The notes under the pieces are model-generated. The model saw nothing but the letters and a program-made list of their open reading frames with translations. It was not told where the DNA came from and did not search any database. Shown here piece after piece: positions 16,432-25,153 of a DNA stretch of 50,341 nucleotides. Source of the stretch: Burkholderiales bacterium PBB2 (GTDB lineage Bacteria; Pseudomonadota; Gammaproteobacteria; Burkholderiales; Burkholderiaceae_C); assembly GCA_002255955.1 (NCBI GenBank), contig NKIM01000034.1, positions 1 through 50,341 of the forward strand, in the 5' to 3' direction. Every line of letters begins with the position of its first letter. The first letter of the stretch is position 1. Position numbers and translations under genes: made by a program.

Positions 16432-17169
16432 TCACCCCATGTGCAATCCACCATTGCAGGAGAAATCGGCGCCGGTGGTGAAGCCGGAGTCTTCACCGGC
16501 CAGCCAGGCGACGATGGCGGCGATTTCTTCAGGCGTGCCCAAGCGCTTGATGGGGATGGTGGCGACGATTTTTTCCAGCACGTCAGGGCGGATGGCTTTC
16601 ACCATATCGGTGCCGATATAGCCGGGGCTGACCGTGTTCACCGTCACGCCCTTGCTGGCCACTTCCTGGGCCAGGGCCATGGTGAAACCGTGCATGCCGG
16701 CCTTGGCGGCCGAATAATTGGTCTGGCCGAACTGGCCCTTCTCGCCGTTGACCGAGGAGATGTTGATGATGCGGCCCCAGCCCCGATCCAGCATGTCCTC
16801 GATCACCTGCTTGGTAACGTTGAACATGGAATTCAGGTTGGTGTCGATCACCGCGTCCCAGTCGGCCCGGCTCATCTTGCGGAACATGCCGTCACGGGTG
16901 ATGCCGGCGTTGTTGACCAGCACATCGATGGGGCCGTGCTCGGCCTTGACCTTGGCAAAGGCTTCGACGGTGGAATCCCAATCGGCCACATTGCCGACCG
17001 AGACGTGGAAGGTGTAGCCCAGAGCGGCCTGCTCGTTGATCCACTTGGTGAAATCACGGCTGGGGCCGCAGCCGGCGATGACCTTGAAGCCTTCCTTGTG
17101 CAGGCGCTGGCACATAGCAGTGCCGATGCCACCCATGCCGCCGGTGACGTATGCAATCTTCTGGCTCAT
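16432..17169 (-). CDS. phaB: Acetoacetyl-CoA reductase PhaB
   Basis: The 245-residue short-chain dehydrogenase/reductase makes (R)-3-hydroxybutyryl-CoA from acetoacetyl-CoA with NADPH for PHB synthesis. The nucleotide motif is VTGGMGGIGTAM, followed by NNAGITRD, the catalytic serine in NISSVNG and the Tyr-Lys pair in YSAAKAG. SVNGEKGQFGQTNYSAAK and SPGYIGTDMV are characteristic of PhaB. AAGGAG precedes the ATG at 17169. It lies downstream of the thiolase gene in the same orientation, with 173 bp between. Confidence 0.96.
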   Translation of the reverse strand: MSQKIAYVTGGMGGIGTAMCQRLHKEGFKVIAGCGPSRDFTKWINEQAALGYTFHVSVGNVADWDSTVEAFAKVKAEHGPIDVLVNNAGITRDGMFRKMSRADWDAVIDTNLNSMFNVTKQVIEDMLDRGWGRIINISSVNGEKGQFGQTNYSAAKAGMHGFTMALAQEVASKGVTVNTVSPGYIGTDMVKAIRPDVLEKIVATIPIKRLGTPEEIAAIVAWLAGEDSGFTTGADFSCNGGLHMG

Positions 17170-17342
17170 ATCTAACTCCTTGCCTCCATGGCTTTGAACG
17201 TGTGAGTCCGCACCGCCGTCGCGTCCTACACGGCGGCCGGACCTCTGCTGTTGTGTGTTGCCAAAGACGCGATCAAAGCGTCCCGCAAGCCCCGTGCGGG
17301 GTCAAGCGGGGTTGGCCCTAGTGGGGTTTGCCGGGGGAACGA
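17170..17342. other. phaA-phaB spacer
   Basis: No gene is seen. The phaB ribosome binding site lies at the left end (complement of CTCCTT). The middle is rich in CCCCG/CGGGG words that could fold, but no T-tract terminator is evident, so read-through from the thiolase into phaB is likely. Confidence 0.4.
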
Positions 17343-18521
17343 TCAACGCTCCACGGTCAGCGCCACGCCCATGCCGCCGCCGATGCACAGCGAGGCGATG
17401 CCTTTCTTGGCATCACGGCGCTGCATCTCGTGCAGCAGGGTGACCAGGATGCGAGCGCCCGAGGCGCCGATCGGGTGCCCCAGGGCGATGGCGCCGCCGT
17501 TGACGTTCACACGGCTCAAGTCCCAGCCCATTTCCTGATGCACGGCGCAGGCCTGGGCGGCAAAGGCTTCGTTGATTTCCAGCAGGTCCAGGTCGGCCGC
17601 CTTCCAGCCGGCGCGCTCCAGGGCCTTGCGGGCGGCGGGCACCGGGCCCATGCCCATGATGGAGGGGTCGAGGCCAGCGCTGGCGTAGGACGCAATGCGG
17701 GCCAGCGGCGTCAGGCCCAGGGCAGCAGCCTTGGCTGCGCTCATCAGCACCAGGCCGGCGGCGCCATCGTTCAGGCCGGAGGCATTGCCGGCGGTCACGC
17801 TGCCGGCTTTGTCGAAGGCGGGGCGCAGGCCGGCCAGGGCCTCGGCATTGCTCTTGCGGTTGATGAACTCGTCAGCCTCGAAGACGATGGCGTCGCCCTT
17901 CTTCTGCGGAATGGTGACGGCGGCGATCTCGTCCTTGAAGCGGCCCGCGTCCTGGGCGGCCGCGGCTTTCTGCTGCGAGGCCAGGGCCAGCGCGTCCTGC
18001 GCTTCGCGGTTGATGCCGTACTGCTTGGCCACGTTCTCGGCGGTGATGCCCATGTGGTACTGGTTGTAGACGTCCCAGAGTCCGTCCACGATCATGGTGT
18101 CCACCATCTTCCAGTCGCCCATGCGCTGGCCGTCGCGCGAACCGGGCAGCACATGCGGGGACAGGCTCATATTCTCCTGACCGCCGGCGATGACGATCTC
18201 GCTGTCGCCGTCACGGATGGCCTGCGCCGCCAGCATCACGGCCTTAAGACCAGAGCCGCAGACCTTGTTGATGGTCATGGCCGGCACGCTGTTCGGCAGG
18301 CCGGCCTTGATGACGGTCTGGCGGGCCGGATTCTGGCCCGAACCGGCGGTCAGCACCTGGCCCAGAATCACCTCACCGATCTGGCCACCCTCCAGGCCGC
18401 TGCGGCGCAGCAGTTCCTTCACCACCACCGCGCCCAGCTCCGGCGCTGCGGTCTTGGACAGGCTGCCGCCAAACTTGCCAATGGCGGTACGGGCCGCCGC
18501 CACGATCACGATATCGGTCAT
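17343..18521 (-). CDS. phaA: Acetyl-CoA acetyltransferase (beta-ketothiolase), PhaA type
   Basis: The 392-residue thiolase condenses two acetyl-CoA into acetoacetyl-CoA. The nucleophile is Cys88 in [12 protein letters not shown], with the [11 protein letters not shown]is loop and the second cysteine in CIGGGMGVA, all at the positions known for biosynthetic thiolases. Start ATG 18521 gives [15 protein letters not shown]; the 16-residue upstream extension is discarded. It is followed by phaB and preceded by phaC, all leftward. A sigma70-like promoter lies just upstream. It could serve as a general AtoB-type thiolase, but the context favours PHB. Confidence 0.93.
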   Translation of the reverse strand: MTDIVIVAAARTAIGKFGGSLSKTAAPELGAVVVKELLRRSGLEGGQIGEVILGQVLTAGSGQNPARQTVIKAGLPNSVPAMTINKVCGSGLKAVMLAAQAIRDGDSEIVIAGGQENMSLSPHVLPGSRDGQRMGDWKMVDTMIVDGLWDVYNQYHMGITAENVAKQYGINREAQDALALASQQKAAAAQDAGRFKDEIAAVTIPQKKGDAIVFEADEFINRKSNAEALAGLRPAFDKAGSVTAGNASGLNDGAAGLVLMSAAKAAALGLTPLARIASYASAGLDPSIMGMGPVPAARKALERAGWKAADLDLLEINEAFAAQACAVHQEMGWDLSRVNVNGGAIALGHPIGASGARILVTLLHEMQRRDAKKGIASLCIGGGMGVALTVER

Positions 18522-18579
18522 TTTCCAACTCCAGGGTGAGACTGCCTCTGGCCAGCGCCCGCGAATCAAGCACCAACAG

Positions 18580-18618
18580 ATAACAGGTTAGCAGATCAGG
18601 GTTTCAACTAGGTTTCAA
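18580..18618 (-). promoter_or_regulatory. Candidate sigma70 promoter for phaA-phaB
   Basis: On the minus strand TTGAAA (complement of 18602-18607) is followed after 16 bp by TGTTAT (complement of 18580-18585), 58 bp before the start codon. A second TTGAAA lies 11 bp further upstream. This is a short AT-richer stretch in a GC-rich context. Confidence 0.4.
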
Positions 18619-18650
18619 GATGCAGGCAATCGCTCACTCCGCATCCAGGA

Positions 18651-18690
18651 TAAAAAAACAGGACCGGCGCCAGAGGCACACGGTCCTGTT
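18651..18690 (-). terminator. Rho-independent terminator of phaC
   Basis: On the minus strand the arms ACAGGACCG and CGGTCCTGT (18681-18689 and 18658-18666 on the plus strand) are followed by seven T. It lies 6 bp past the phaC stop, so phaC is transcribed apart from phaA-phaB. Confidence 0.88.
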
Positions 18691-18695
18691 TGAGC

Positions 18696-20633
18696 TCAGG
18701 CTTTCTGTTTGACGTAACGCCCGGGCGCCGGCTCGATCACCGGGTAGCGCCGGTTGCCCGGGCCCTTGGGTGCGGCCACCTGGCGGCCGGCATGCCCAGC
18801 CAGCCAGGCGGCCCAATCGGTCCACCAGCTGCCCGGGTGCTCGGCTGCGCCCTCGAACCACTGCTCCGATGTGGCCGGCAAGGCCGCCGTCTTGCCCAGC
18901 CAATGGCTGCGCTTGCCCTTGGCCGGTGGGTTGATGACGCCGGCGATATGGCCCGAAGCGCCCAGCACAAAGCGCTTGGGCCCCTTGAACACCTGGGTGC
19001 TGCGGTAAGCGGCATCCCAGGGCACGATATGGTCCTCGCGCGAGCCGTAGATGTAGACCGGCGCCTCGATCAGGCCCAGGTCCAGCTTCTCGCCGCACAC
19101 GGTCAATCGGCCCGGGATCTTCAGCTCATTCTGCAAATAGGTGTGGCGCAGGTACCAGCAGTACATGGGGCCGGCCATATTGGTGGAGTCGCCGTTCCAG
19201 TACAGCAGGTCGAAAGCCGGCGGCGCTTCACCCTTGAGGTAGTTGCCCACCACATAGTTCCAGACCAGGTCATTCGGGCGCAGGAAGCTGAAGGTGGTGG
19301 CCAGCTCCTGGCCCTTGAGCAGGGCCGGGCCCTTGGGGTTGCCCATGCTCTTGTCGCCCAGGCTCATCTCGCGCATCTTGACCATGGCTTCGTCGATGAA
19401 GAGGTCGAGCACGCCATTGCTGGAGAAATCGATCAGCGTGGTCAGCAGGGTCAGGCTGGAGGCCGGCTGCTGGCCGCGCGCCGCCAGCACCGCCAAGGCC
19501 GTGGCCAGGATGGTGCCGCCGACACAGAAGCCCAGGGTGTCGATCTGCTCGGCGCCGCTGATGTCTTGCACCACCTCGATGGCCTTGATCGGCGCGTTCT
19601 CAATCACCTCATCCCAGGTCCAGGCGGCGCAGGAGGCATCGGGGTTGCGCCAGCTCAGCACAAAGACCCGGTGGCCCTGCTCGACCGCGTAGCGGATCAG
19701 CGAGTTCTCGGGCTGAAGATCGAGGATGTAGTACTTGTTGATGCAGGGGGGCACCAGCAGGAAAGGCCGCTCGTGCACGGTGGCGGTCAGCGGCTTGTAC
19801 TCGATCAGCTGGAAGAAATCGTTCTCGAACACCACCGCGCCTTCGCTGGTGGCGACATTGCGGCCCACCTCGAAGGCGCTCTCATCGGTTTGCGAGAGAT
19901 GGCCGCGCTGGATGTCGGCCCACAGCAGCTGCATGCCCTTGGCAATGCTCTCGCCCTGGGTCTCCAGCGCCAGCTTCTGCGCCTCGGGGTTCAGGGCCAG
20001 GTAGTTGCTGGGTGCCGCGGCGTCGACAAACTGCTGCACGGCAAAGCGGATGCGCTCGCGCGTCTTGGCCTCGCCTTCCAGCTTGTCCGCCATTTGCTGC
20101 AGGGTGCGGGCATTGAGCAGGTAGAGCTGGGCCAGAAAGCTCGAGGCCGGGTTGGCCGTCCAGGCCTCGCTGGCAAAGCGTCGGTCACCCAGAGACTTGG
20201 GCTTGGCCGGCGCCGCCGGGGCGGCTTCACCGCCGGCGGCGCCAAACATGGCGCCCATGCCGGCACCCAGGGCTGGCAGGGAAGAGTTCCACAGCTCGGT
20301 CGCCTGCTTGAGGTAATTGCTTTGCAGCTCGCTCAAGGCCTGAGGCGGGATCTGCAGGCCGGCCAGCGTGGACCACATCTCGCCCAGGCCGGCACCAAAG
20401 TCGGCCGCTGGGGCCGCCGGGGCTGCCGAAGCGGAGGCCGCAGGGGCGGATGCCGGCGCAGAGGCCGGCGCCGGCCCTGCGGCGGCGGCGAGCTTGGGGC
20501 GCGGGGCGGCCTGCTTCTTGGCGGCAGTCGTTTTCACGGCAGCCGAGGGCTGAGCAGCCTTCTTCACGGCGGCCCTCTTCACTGCGGCCTTTGGGGCGGG
20601 GCTGGCCGGTGTGGCCGGGTTCTTCCTTGTCAT
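18696..20633 (-). CDS. phaC: Class I polyhydroxyalkanoate synthase PhaC
   Basis: The 645-residue product polymerises 3-hydroxyacyl-CoA on the PHB granule surface. The lipase-like box GFCVGGT carries the nucleophile Cys370; the catalytic Asp and His are expected in YIYGSREDHIVPWD and LGASGHIAG. The typical segment PPCINKYYILDLQPENSLIRY (cut here for brevity at PPCINKYYILDL) is present. Oddly, the first ~80 residues are almost entirely Ala/Lys/Pro with AAVKRAAVKKAA-like repeats, reminiscent of histone-H1-like tails, and make it about 55 residues longer than the Ralstonia enzyme. A GAGGAG ribosome binding site precedes the ATG. Confidence 0.95.
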   Translation of the reverse strand: MTRKNPATPASPAPKAAVKRAAVKKAAQPSAAVKTTAAKKQAAPRPKLAAAAGPAPASAPASAPAASASAAPAAPAADFGAGLGEMWSTLAGLQIPPQALSELQSNYLKQATELWNSSLPALGAGMGAMFGAAGGEAAPAAPAKPKSLGDRRFASEAWTANPASSFLAQLYLLNARTLQQMADKLEGEAKTRERIRFAVQQFVDAAAPSNYLALNPEAQKLALETQGESIAKGMQLLWADIQRGHLSQTDESAFEVGRNVATSEGAVVFENDFFQLIEYKPLTATVHERPFLLVPPCINKYYILDLQPENSLIRYAVEQGHRVFVLSWRNPDASCAAWTWDEVIENAPIKAIEVVQDISGAEQIDTLGFCVGGTILATALAVLAARGQQPASSLTLLTTLIDFSSNGVLDLFIDEAMVKMREMSLGDKSMGNPKGPALLKGQELATTFSFLRPNDLVWNYVVGNYLKGEAPPAFDLLYWNGDSTNMAGPMYCWYLRHTYLQNELKIPGRLTVCGEKLDLGLIEAPVYIYGSREDHIVPWDAAYRSTQVFKGPKRFVLGASGHIAGVINPPAKGKRSHWLGKTAALPATSEQWFEGAAEHPGSWWTDWAAWLAGHAGRQVAAPKGPGNRRYPVIEPAPGRYVKQKA

Positions 20634-20794
20634 GAATCTCCTCTGACGCTCGCAAGCGGAACACGGGGAACAGGTATCGGAACAGGGTTCACAGGCCGCC
20701 CCAAACCCACAAAGTACATAGACACATGGACGCGCGGCGTGAGAAAGCGCACACGATGTTGTACGCTCGCCCGCTTACCTTGCCATGACATTTC

Positions 20795-21133
20795 ATGTAT
20801 CTGATCGCAATTGCCTGGGGCTATGTCGCTTTGATGATGGCCTTGGCCGAAGCCACCAGCAGCCAGGGCAGCATCCTGGGTGCTGTCATCACCTTGGTTC
20901 TGTACGGCCTGCTGCCGATCTCGATTGTGCTGTACGTGCTGGGCTCGCCGGCCCGCAAGGCCGCGCGAAAAAAGCAGGAGCAAATGCAGGCCCAGATCGA
21001 TTTCCCGCAAGAGCCCACCGAAGCCATGCCGCTGGACCCACTGGCGCGCACCGCCGCCCCCGCCTCAGAGCAGGCTGACGACCGCCGCCATGCGGCCGGC
21101 CCGGGCGTCATGCCGGTAGGAAAAGAACCTTGA
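20795..21133 (+). CDS. Small conserved-looking inner-membrane protein
   Basis: The 112-residue product has two membrane helices (about 3-20 and 28-47), then a basic Lys/Arg-Gln segment and a polar Pro-rich tail. I do not recognise a named family. No strong ribosome binding site precedes the ATG. Its last 69 bp overlap the 3' end of the convergent pgeF gene. The clean two-helix pattern followed by positively charged residues supports it as real. Confidence 0.7.
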   Translation: MYLIAIAWGYVALMMALAEATSSQGSILGAVITLVLYGLLPISIVLYVLGSPARKAARKKQEQMQAQIDFPQEPTEAMPLDPLARTAAPASEQADDRRHAAGPGVMPVGKEP

Positions 21134-21859
21134 GGGCTCGCTGAGCGTGCACCAGCGCCCGCCGCTGAGGGCCTGCACCCCGGCCGCACGCAAGCGCTGC
21201 CGTGCCAGAGCCGGCAGATCGGCCAGCCAGCGCGCCTCGCCGGCCGCATTCGGCCGGTAGACAAAGGCCTCGCCGGGCACCTGCGGGCTGGCGCCAAACG
21301 CCGCCAGCACCTCGGCCCCCACCTCGAACTGCTGCGGCCCAATGCAGGGGCCCAACCAGGCGTGCAGCTCGGCGGGCACGCAGCCGGCGGCGGCGCAAAC
21401 CTCGGCCACGGTGTGCTCCAGCACCCCGGCGGCCAGGCCACGCCAGCCAGCATGGGCGCCACCCACCGCGCCCGGCGCCGCGAACAGCACCGGCAGGCAA
21501 TCGGCCACCTGGATGGCACAGGCCAGCCCGGGCGTGCACGACACACTGGCATCGGCCACCGGCGGCTCCACGGCCTCGACATGATCGGCGCACAGGCGCA
21601 GCACATCGGCGCCATGCACCTGTTTCAGGAACACCGGCCGGGCACCCAGGGCCTGGGCCACCAGGGCCCGATTGGCCTGAACCATGGCGGGCTCATCGCC
21701 GACCGCGCTGCCCACATTCATGCTGGCATGGCTGCCCTGGCTGAGGCCTCCGGCGCGCGTGGTCATGAAGGCGCGAACCGGAGGCCAGGAGGGCGGCAGC
21801 TGCCAATCCGGCTGCAGCCAGTCCGGGTGGAAGGCCACCGGATTCACCTCACTCGGCAT
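21065..21859 (-). CDS. pgeF: Peptidoglycan editing factor PgeF (laccase-domain, YfiH family)
   Basis: The 264-residue product belongs to the YfiH/multicopper-polyphenol-oxidase-like family; members act as purine nucleoside phosphorylase-like enzymes or remove wrongly incorporated amino acids from peptidoglycan precursors. The metal ligands are visible in KQVHGADV, VADCLPVLFAA and HAGWRG, and GPCIGPQQFEVG is typical. ATG 21859 overlaps the end of maiA by 11 bp; an extension to 21922 lies wholly in maiA and is rejected. Family length fits. Confidence 0.9.
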   Translation of the reverse strand: MPSEVNPVAFHPDWLQPDWQLPPSWPPVRAFMTTRAGGLSQGSHASMNVGSAVGDEPAMVQANRALVAQALGARPVFLKQVHGADVLRLCADHVEAVEPPVADASVSCTPGLACAIQVADCLPVLFAAPGAVGGAHAGWRGLAAGVLEHTVAEVCAAAGCVPAELHAWLGPCIGPQQFEVGAEVLAAFGASPQVPGEAFVYRPNAAGEARWLADLPALARQRLRAAGVQALSGGRWCTLSEPSRFFSYRHDARAGRMAAVVSLL

Positions 21860-22481
21860 CGGGGCAGGCCGAGGGTTGGGTCTTGGCGAAGGCGTCCAGG
21901 GCCATGCAGTTGGCAAACACACGCATCACCTCGGGCACATGGTCGAGGCGGCAGTCGAAGCGCTTGGCATTGAAGATCTGCGGCACCAGCAGGCAATCGG
22001 CCAGGCCCGGCGTGTCGCCATGGCAGAACTGGCCGGCGTGCGCCTTGAGCCGTTGCTCCACCACCTCCAGACCGCCCTCGACCCAGTGGCGGTACCAGCG
22101 GTTCTTGGTGTCTTCGTCCAGGCCCAGGTCCTTACCCAGATAGCGCAGCACGCGCAGATTGTTCAGCGGGTGGATCTCGCAGGCGATGTCCTGCGCCAGC
22201 GCGCGCACCTGGGCGCGGCCCAGGGCATCGGCCGGCAGCAGCGGCGGCTCGGGATGGGTTTCATCGAGGTACTCGATGATGGCCATGGACTGGCTGACCA
22301 GCGCATCGCCGTCACGCAGCAAGGGCACCAGCTTGGACATGGAGGCGCTGGCATAGGCGGGGTCGAACTGCTCGTTCTTGGCCAGGTGCACGGCGCGGTA
22401 GTCGTAATCCAGGCCTTTGAGCGCCAGCGCGATGCGCACGCGATACGAGGCCGAGGAGCGGAAGTAGTTGAAGAGTTCCAT
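21849..22481 (-). CDS. maiA: Maleylacetoacetate isomerase (zeta-class glutathione transferase)
   Basis: The 210-residue product has a thioredoxin-like N-terminal half with the zeta-class active site SSASYRVRIAL, followed by MSKLVPLL, SQSMAIIEYLDETHP and a helical C-terminal half with ACEIHPLNNLRVL and LADCLLVPQIFNA. It isomerises maleylacetoacetate in tyrosine/gentisate-type catabolism using glutathione. No other gene of that pathway is in the window. It is cotranscribed with pgeF (11-bp overlap) and divergent from the Nudix gene (41 bp between starts). Confidence 0.95.
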   Translation of the reverse strand: MELFNYFRSSASYRVRIALALKGLDYDYRAVHLAKNEQFDPAYASASMSKLVPLLRDGDALVSQSMAIIEYLDETHPEPPLLPADALGRAQVRALAQDIACEIHPLNNLRVLRYLGKDLGLDEDTKNRWYRHWVEGGLEVVEQRLKAHAGQFCHGDTPGLADCLLVPQIFNAKRFDCRLDHVPEVMRVFANCMALDAFAKTQPSACPDAE

Positions 22482-22522
22482 GGCGCCGATGATGCCATGG
22501 GCAAACAGATAAACTGATCCGC

Positions 22523-23089
22523 ATGTGGCTCTCCCGACGTTTCAAGTTTTGCCCCAGCTGCGGTGCCGAAGTGCGCTACCAGGTGCCTGCCGACGACAAC
22601 CGGGAGCGCGCCACCTGCCCGAGCTGCGCCAGCATCCACTACGAAAACCCGATCAATGTGGTCGGCACCCTGCCCATCTGGGAGGGCGCCGGGGGCGGCG
22701 TGCAAGTGCTGCTGTGCCGCCGCGCGATCGAGCCGCGCCTGGGCAAATGGACGCTGCCGGCGGGTTTTCTGGAGCTGGGCGAAACCACCGAACAAGGCGC
22801 CCTGCGCGAGACCGATGAAGAAGCCGGCGCGCAGATCGAGCTGGGCCCCCTCTACGGCCTGATGAATGTGGTCAAGGCCGGGCAGATCCATCTGTTCTAC
22901 CGCGCCCGCCTGCTCTCCACCACCTTCAACCCCGGCCCGGAGACGCTGGAAGCCCGGCTCTTCCACGAGCACGAGCTGCCCTGGGACGAGATCGCCTTCC
23001 ACACCGTGCGCGACACCTTGCGCCACTTCTTTGCCGACTGGCGGGCCGGCCAGGGCTTTCCCCTGCACTGCGGCGATATCAGCTACTGA
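22523..23089 (+). CDS. Nudix hydrolase with N-terminal zinc ribbon
   Basis: The 188-residue product has a zinc-ribbon of two Cys pairs (CPSCG near residue 10 and CPSCA near residue 34), then a Nudix domain with the box GFLELGETTEQGALRETDEEAGA (G-x5-E-x7-REUxEExGU, about 93-115). This architecture is shared with NADH-pyrophosphatase-like and ADP-ribose pyrophosphatase-like enzymes. Substrate is a nucleoside diphosphate derivative; which one is not decidable. The gene is divergent from maiA. Confidence 0.9.
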   Translation: MWLSRRFKFCPSCGAEVRYQVPADDNRERATCPSCASIHYENPINVVGTLPIWEGAGGGVQVLLCRRAIEPRLGKWTLPAGFLELGETTEQGALRETDEEAGAQIELGPLYGLMNVVKAGQIHLFYRARLLSTTFNPGPETLEARLFHEHELPWDEIAFHTVRDTLRHFFADWRAGQGFPLHCGDISY

Positions 23090-23131
23090 GCAGCTACTGA
23101 GCCGCGACTGCGCCGCCCCTGCGGCAGCCGT

Positions 23132-25078
23132 TCAGGATTTGCCGCCCTGTGCCGTGGCCCAGGGTCCGGTCACACCGTCCACCTCGCAGTCCCACAGGGC
23201 CTGCACGTCCATGCCGTCTCGCAGGCCTTCGGCATAGACCTTGAGGGCCAGGCTGCGCAGCATCACCAGCATGCCGCGCACAAACGCGGCGCGCGCCGCA
23301 TCGCCCGACACGCCGCTGACGACCGAGGCATCCAGCTTCACGTAATCGAGCCCGGCCTGGTAGAGACGGTCCACCTGGGCCAGGCCGGCGCCTGCATGTT
23401 CCAGGCCCAGCTTGACGCCCAGCGGGCGCAGCTGCCGGCCCATCTCCAGCAGCAGATCGAAGTGCTGCACTGCCGCCGTCTCGGCCAGTTCCAGGCCCAG
23501 CTTGCGCGCCGCCTGCGGCGCCTGGAAGACCTGCTCGCGCACCCGCGCGACAAAGCCTCCATCGAGCAGGCTGGCCGGCGCAATATTGACGCAGCGCGCC
23601 TGGCCGTCGCGGTTGATGGCCTCCAGCGCCAGGCTGACCGCCAGCAGGTCCACCTCGGCCGTCAGGCGGCTGCGCACGGCCAGCGGCAGCCAGCGCGTCG
23701 CCGGCTCGAAGGGGCCGTCGGCCTCCAGCTGCAGTTGCAGCGGACATTCCAGATGCAGCAAGCGGCCCTCGCGGTCCAGCAGCGGGAACTGGCTCAGGCG
23801 GGCACGGCGTTCTTTCAGCGCGTCAAGAATCTGGGCGCGCCAGGCTTGCTCACCCTGTGCGCCGGCGGCGCTGCTGGCCTGGCCGGCCTCGGCCGGGACC
23901 GCGCCGCGGTGGAACTCGACCACAAAGCCGGCTTGGGTCTCGGCGCGCGCCAAGACCTTGTCGGCCTCGGAAAACCACTGACCCAAGAGCGATTCACGCG
24001 GCAGATCCACCGCGCCAAGCGACACCTGGATGCCCGGCCCGAAGGCTGGCAGGCTGAGACGCAGGGCGTCGGCCAGCGCCTGTGCGGTCTCGGCTGCCAC
24101 ATCGGGCGCCGGCAGCCAGAGCGCAAAGTCGGAGCCGTTGAGCCGGCCCGCGAGACAGCCACGCACCCGGTCGGGGTAGGCTTTGACCGCACGCGACAGG
24201 GTCAGCAGGGTTTGATCCACCGCCGGCCGGCCCAGGCGCTGATTGAGCAGGGCCAGATCACGCAGGCGCAGCAGCACCAGGCCGCCGCGCGCCGGGCCTT
24301 CGTCGCGCGTCAGCGCCGATTCCAGCTCGGCCAGAAAATGCTTGCGCGTGTTCATGCCAGTCAGCGCATCGCAGTGAGCCTGCAGGCGCAGGGCCTGGAG
24401 CTGCTCGCCCTGGGCCTCGAACATCAGCTTGACCCGGGCCACCATGGCGTTCATCGCCTCGGTCAGGCGCTGCAGCTCCGGCACATGGGGCAGCTCCATC
24501 TGCGCAAACTGGCCCTCCATCAGGCCGCGCGCCTGGGCCACGGCGTTGTCCAGCGGCCGGCGGATGCGGTGCAGAGCCAGGTAGGCACCCAGGCTGGCCA
24601 GCGCACCCAGGCCCAGCAGCAAGGCGCTCATGCGGGTGACGCTGCGCCAGAGTTCGTCGTGGGCATAGGCGCTATGGCTCAGTACCTCGACCGAGCCGAT
24701 GGCGTTCCAGCCATTGGAGAGCTGAGCCATGCCGGGCTGCACCGTGATCGGGCTCAGGGCCACAAACCAGGACGGGGCCTGGCTGGCCCGGGCCGGGGCG
24801 CGCCGCTCGAAGGCCAGCTTGCCATCGGGCTGGCGCCAAGCCACGCTCTCGTAATAGCCGGTGTCGAATTGGGCGGAAATCAGGAGCTGCATCAGCTCCG
24901 CATCGCCGCGCTGCTGGGACAAGGCCAGGGCCAGCGCGGCGGCGTTGTCGCTGTTCTTGATCTGCAGCTGGGTCTGCAAGAGCTGGCGGGTGGACATGGT
25001 GCTGACGGCCACCGCGCCCAGCAGCGAGGCCAGCACCACGCCGAGCACCAGCAGCCAGACTTGACGCATCAAGGACAT
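23132..25078 (-). CDS. lapD: LapD-type c-di-GMP receptor with degenerate GGDEF and EAL domains
   Basis: The 648-residue product has an N-terminal membrane helix, a periplasmic LapD/MoxY-N domain (about 26-150), a second helix, a HAMP region, a degenerate GGDEF domain (GSDF replaces GGDEF) and a degenerate EAL domain (ECP at the EAL position, EHAGAG where catalytic DDFGTG would be, but KLD and KVYAEG retained). Such proteins bind c-di-GMP without making or cleaving it and sequester the periplasmic protease LapG. The lapG-type gene lies directly upstream in the same orientation. ATG 25078 is preceded by GGAGGAG; an extension to 25114 is rejected. Confidence 0.9.
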   Translation of the reverse strand: MSLMRQVWLLVLGVVLASLLGAVAVSTMSTRQLLQTQLQIKNSDNAAALALALSQQRGDAELMQLLISAQFDTGYYESVAWRQPDGKLAFERRAPARASQAPSWFVALSPITVQPGMAQLSNGWNAIGSVEVLSHSAYAHDELWRSVTRMSALLLGLGALASLGAYLALHRIRRPLDNAVAQARGLMEGQFAQMELPHVPELQRLTEAMNAMVARVKLMFEAQGEQLQALRLQAHCDALTGMNTRKHFLAELESALTRDEGPARGGLVLLRLRDLALLNQRLGRPAVDQTLLTLSRAVKAYPDRVRGCLAGRLNGSDFALWLPAPDVAAETAQALADALRLSLPAFGPGIQVSLGAVDLPRESLLGQWFSEADKVLARAETQAGFVVEFHRGAVPAEAGQASSAAGAQGEQAWRAQILDALKERRARLSQFPLLDREGRLLHLECPLQLQLEADGPFEPATRWLPLAVRSRLTAEVDLLAVSLALEAINRDGQARCVNIAPASLLDGGFVARVREQVFQAPQAARKLGLELAETAAVQHFDLLLEMGRQLRPLGVKLGLEHAGAGLAQVDRLYQAGLDYVKLDASVVSGVSGDAARAAFVRGMLVMLRSLALKVYAEGLRDGMDVQALWDCEVDGVTGPWATAQGGKS

Positions 25079-25153
25079 GAAGGGCTCCTCCGGGACGGTC
25101 GGGCGGGTTCGCAATGAACGGGCGGGTTGTTCAACATCATCGTCGTCTTCATC

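Noticed and set aside
16102-18539. Two long plus-strand frames antisense to phaB and the thiolase
   Set aside because: Gly/His/Ala-rich antisense translations, typical of high-GC third-position bias; the minus-strand genes are clear.
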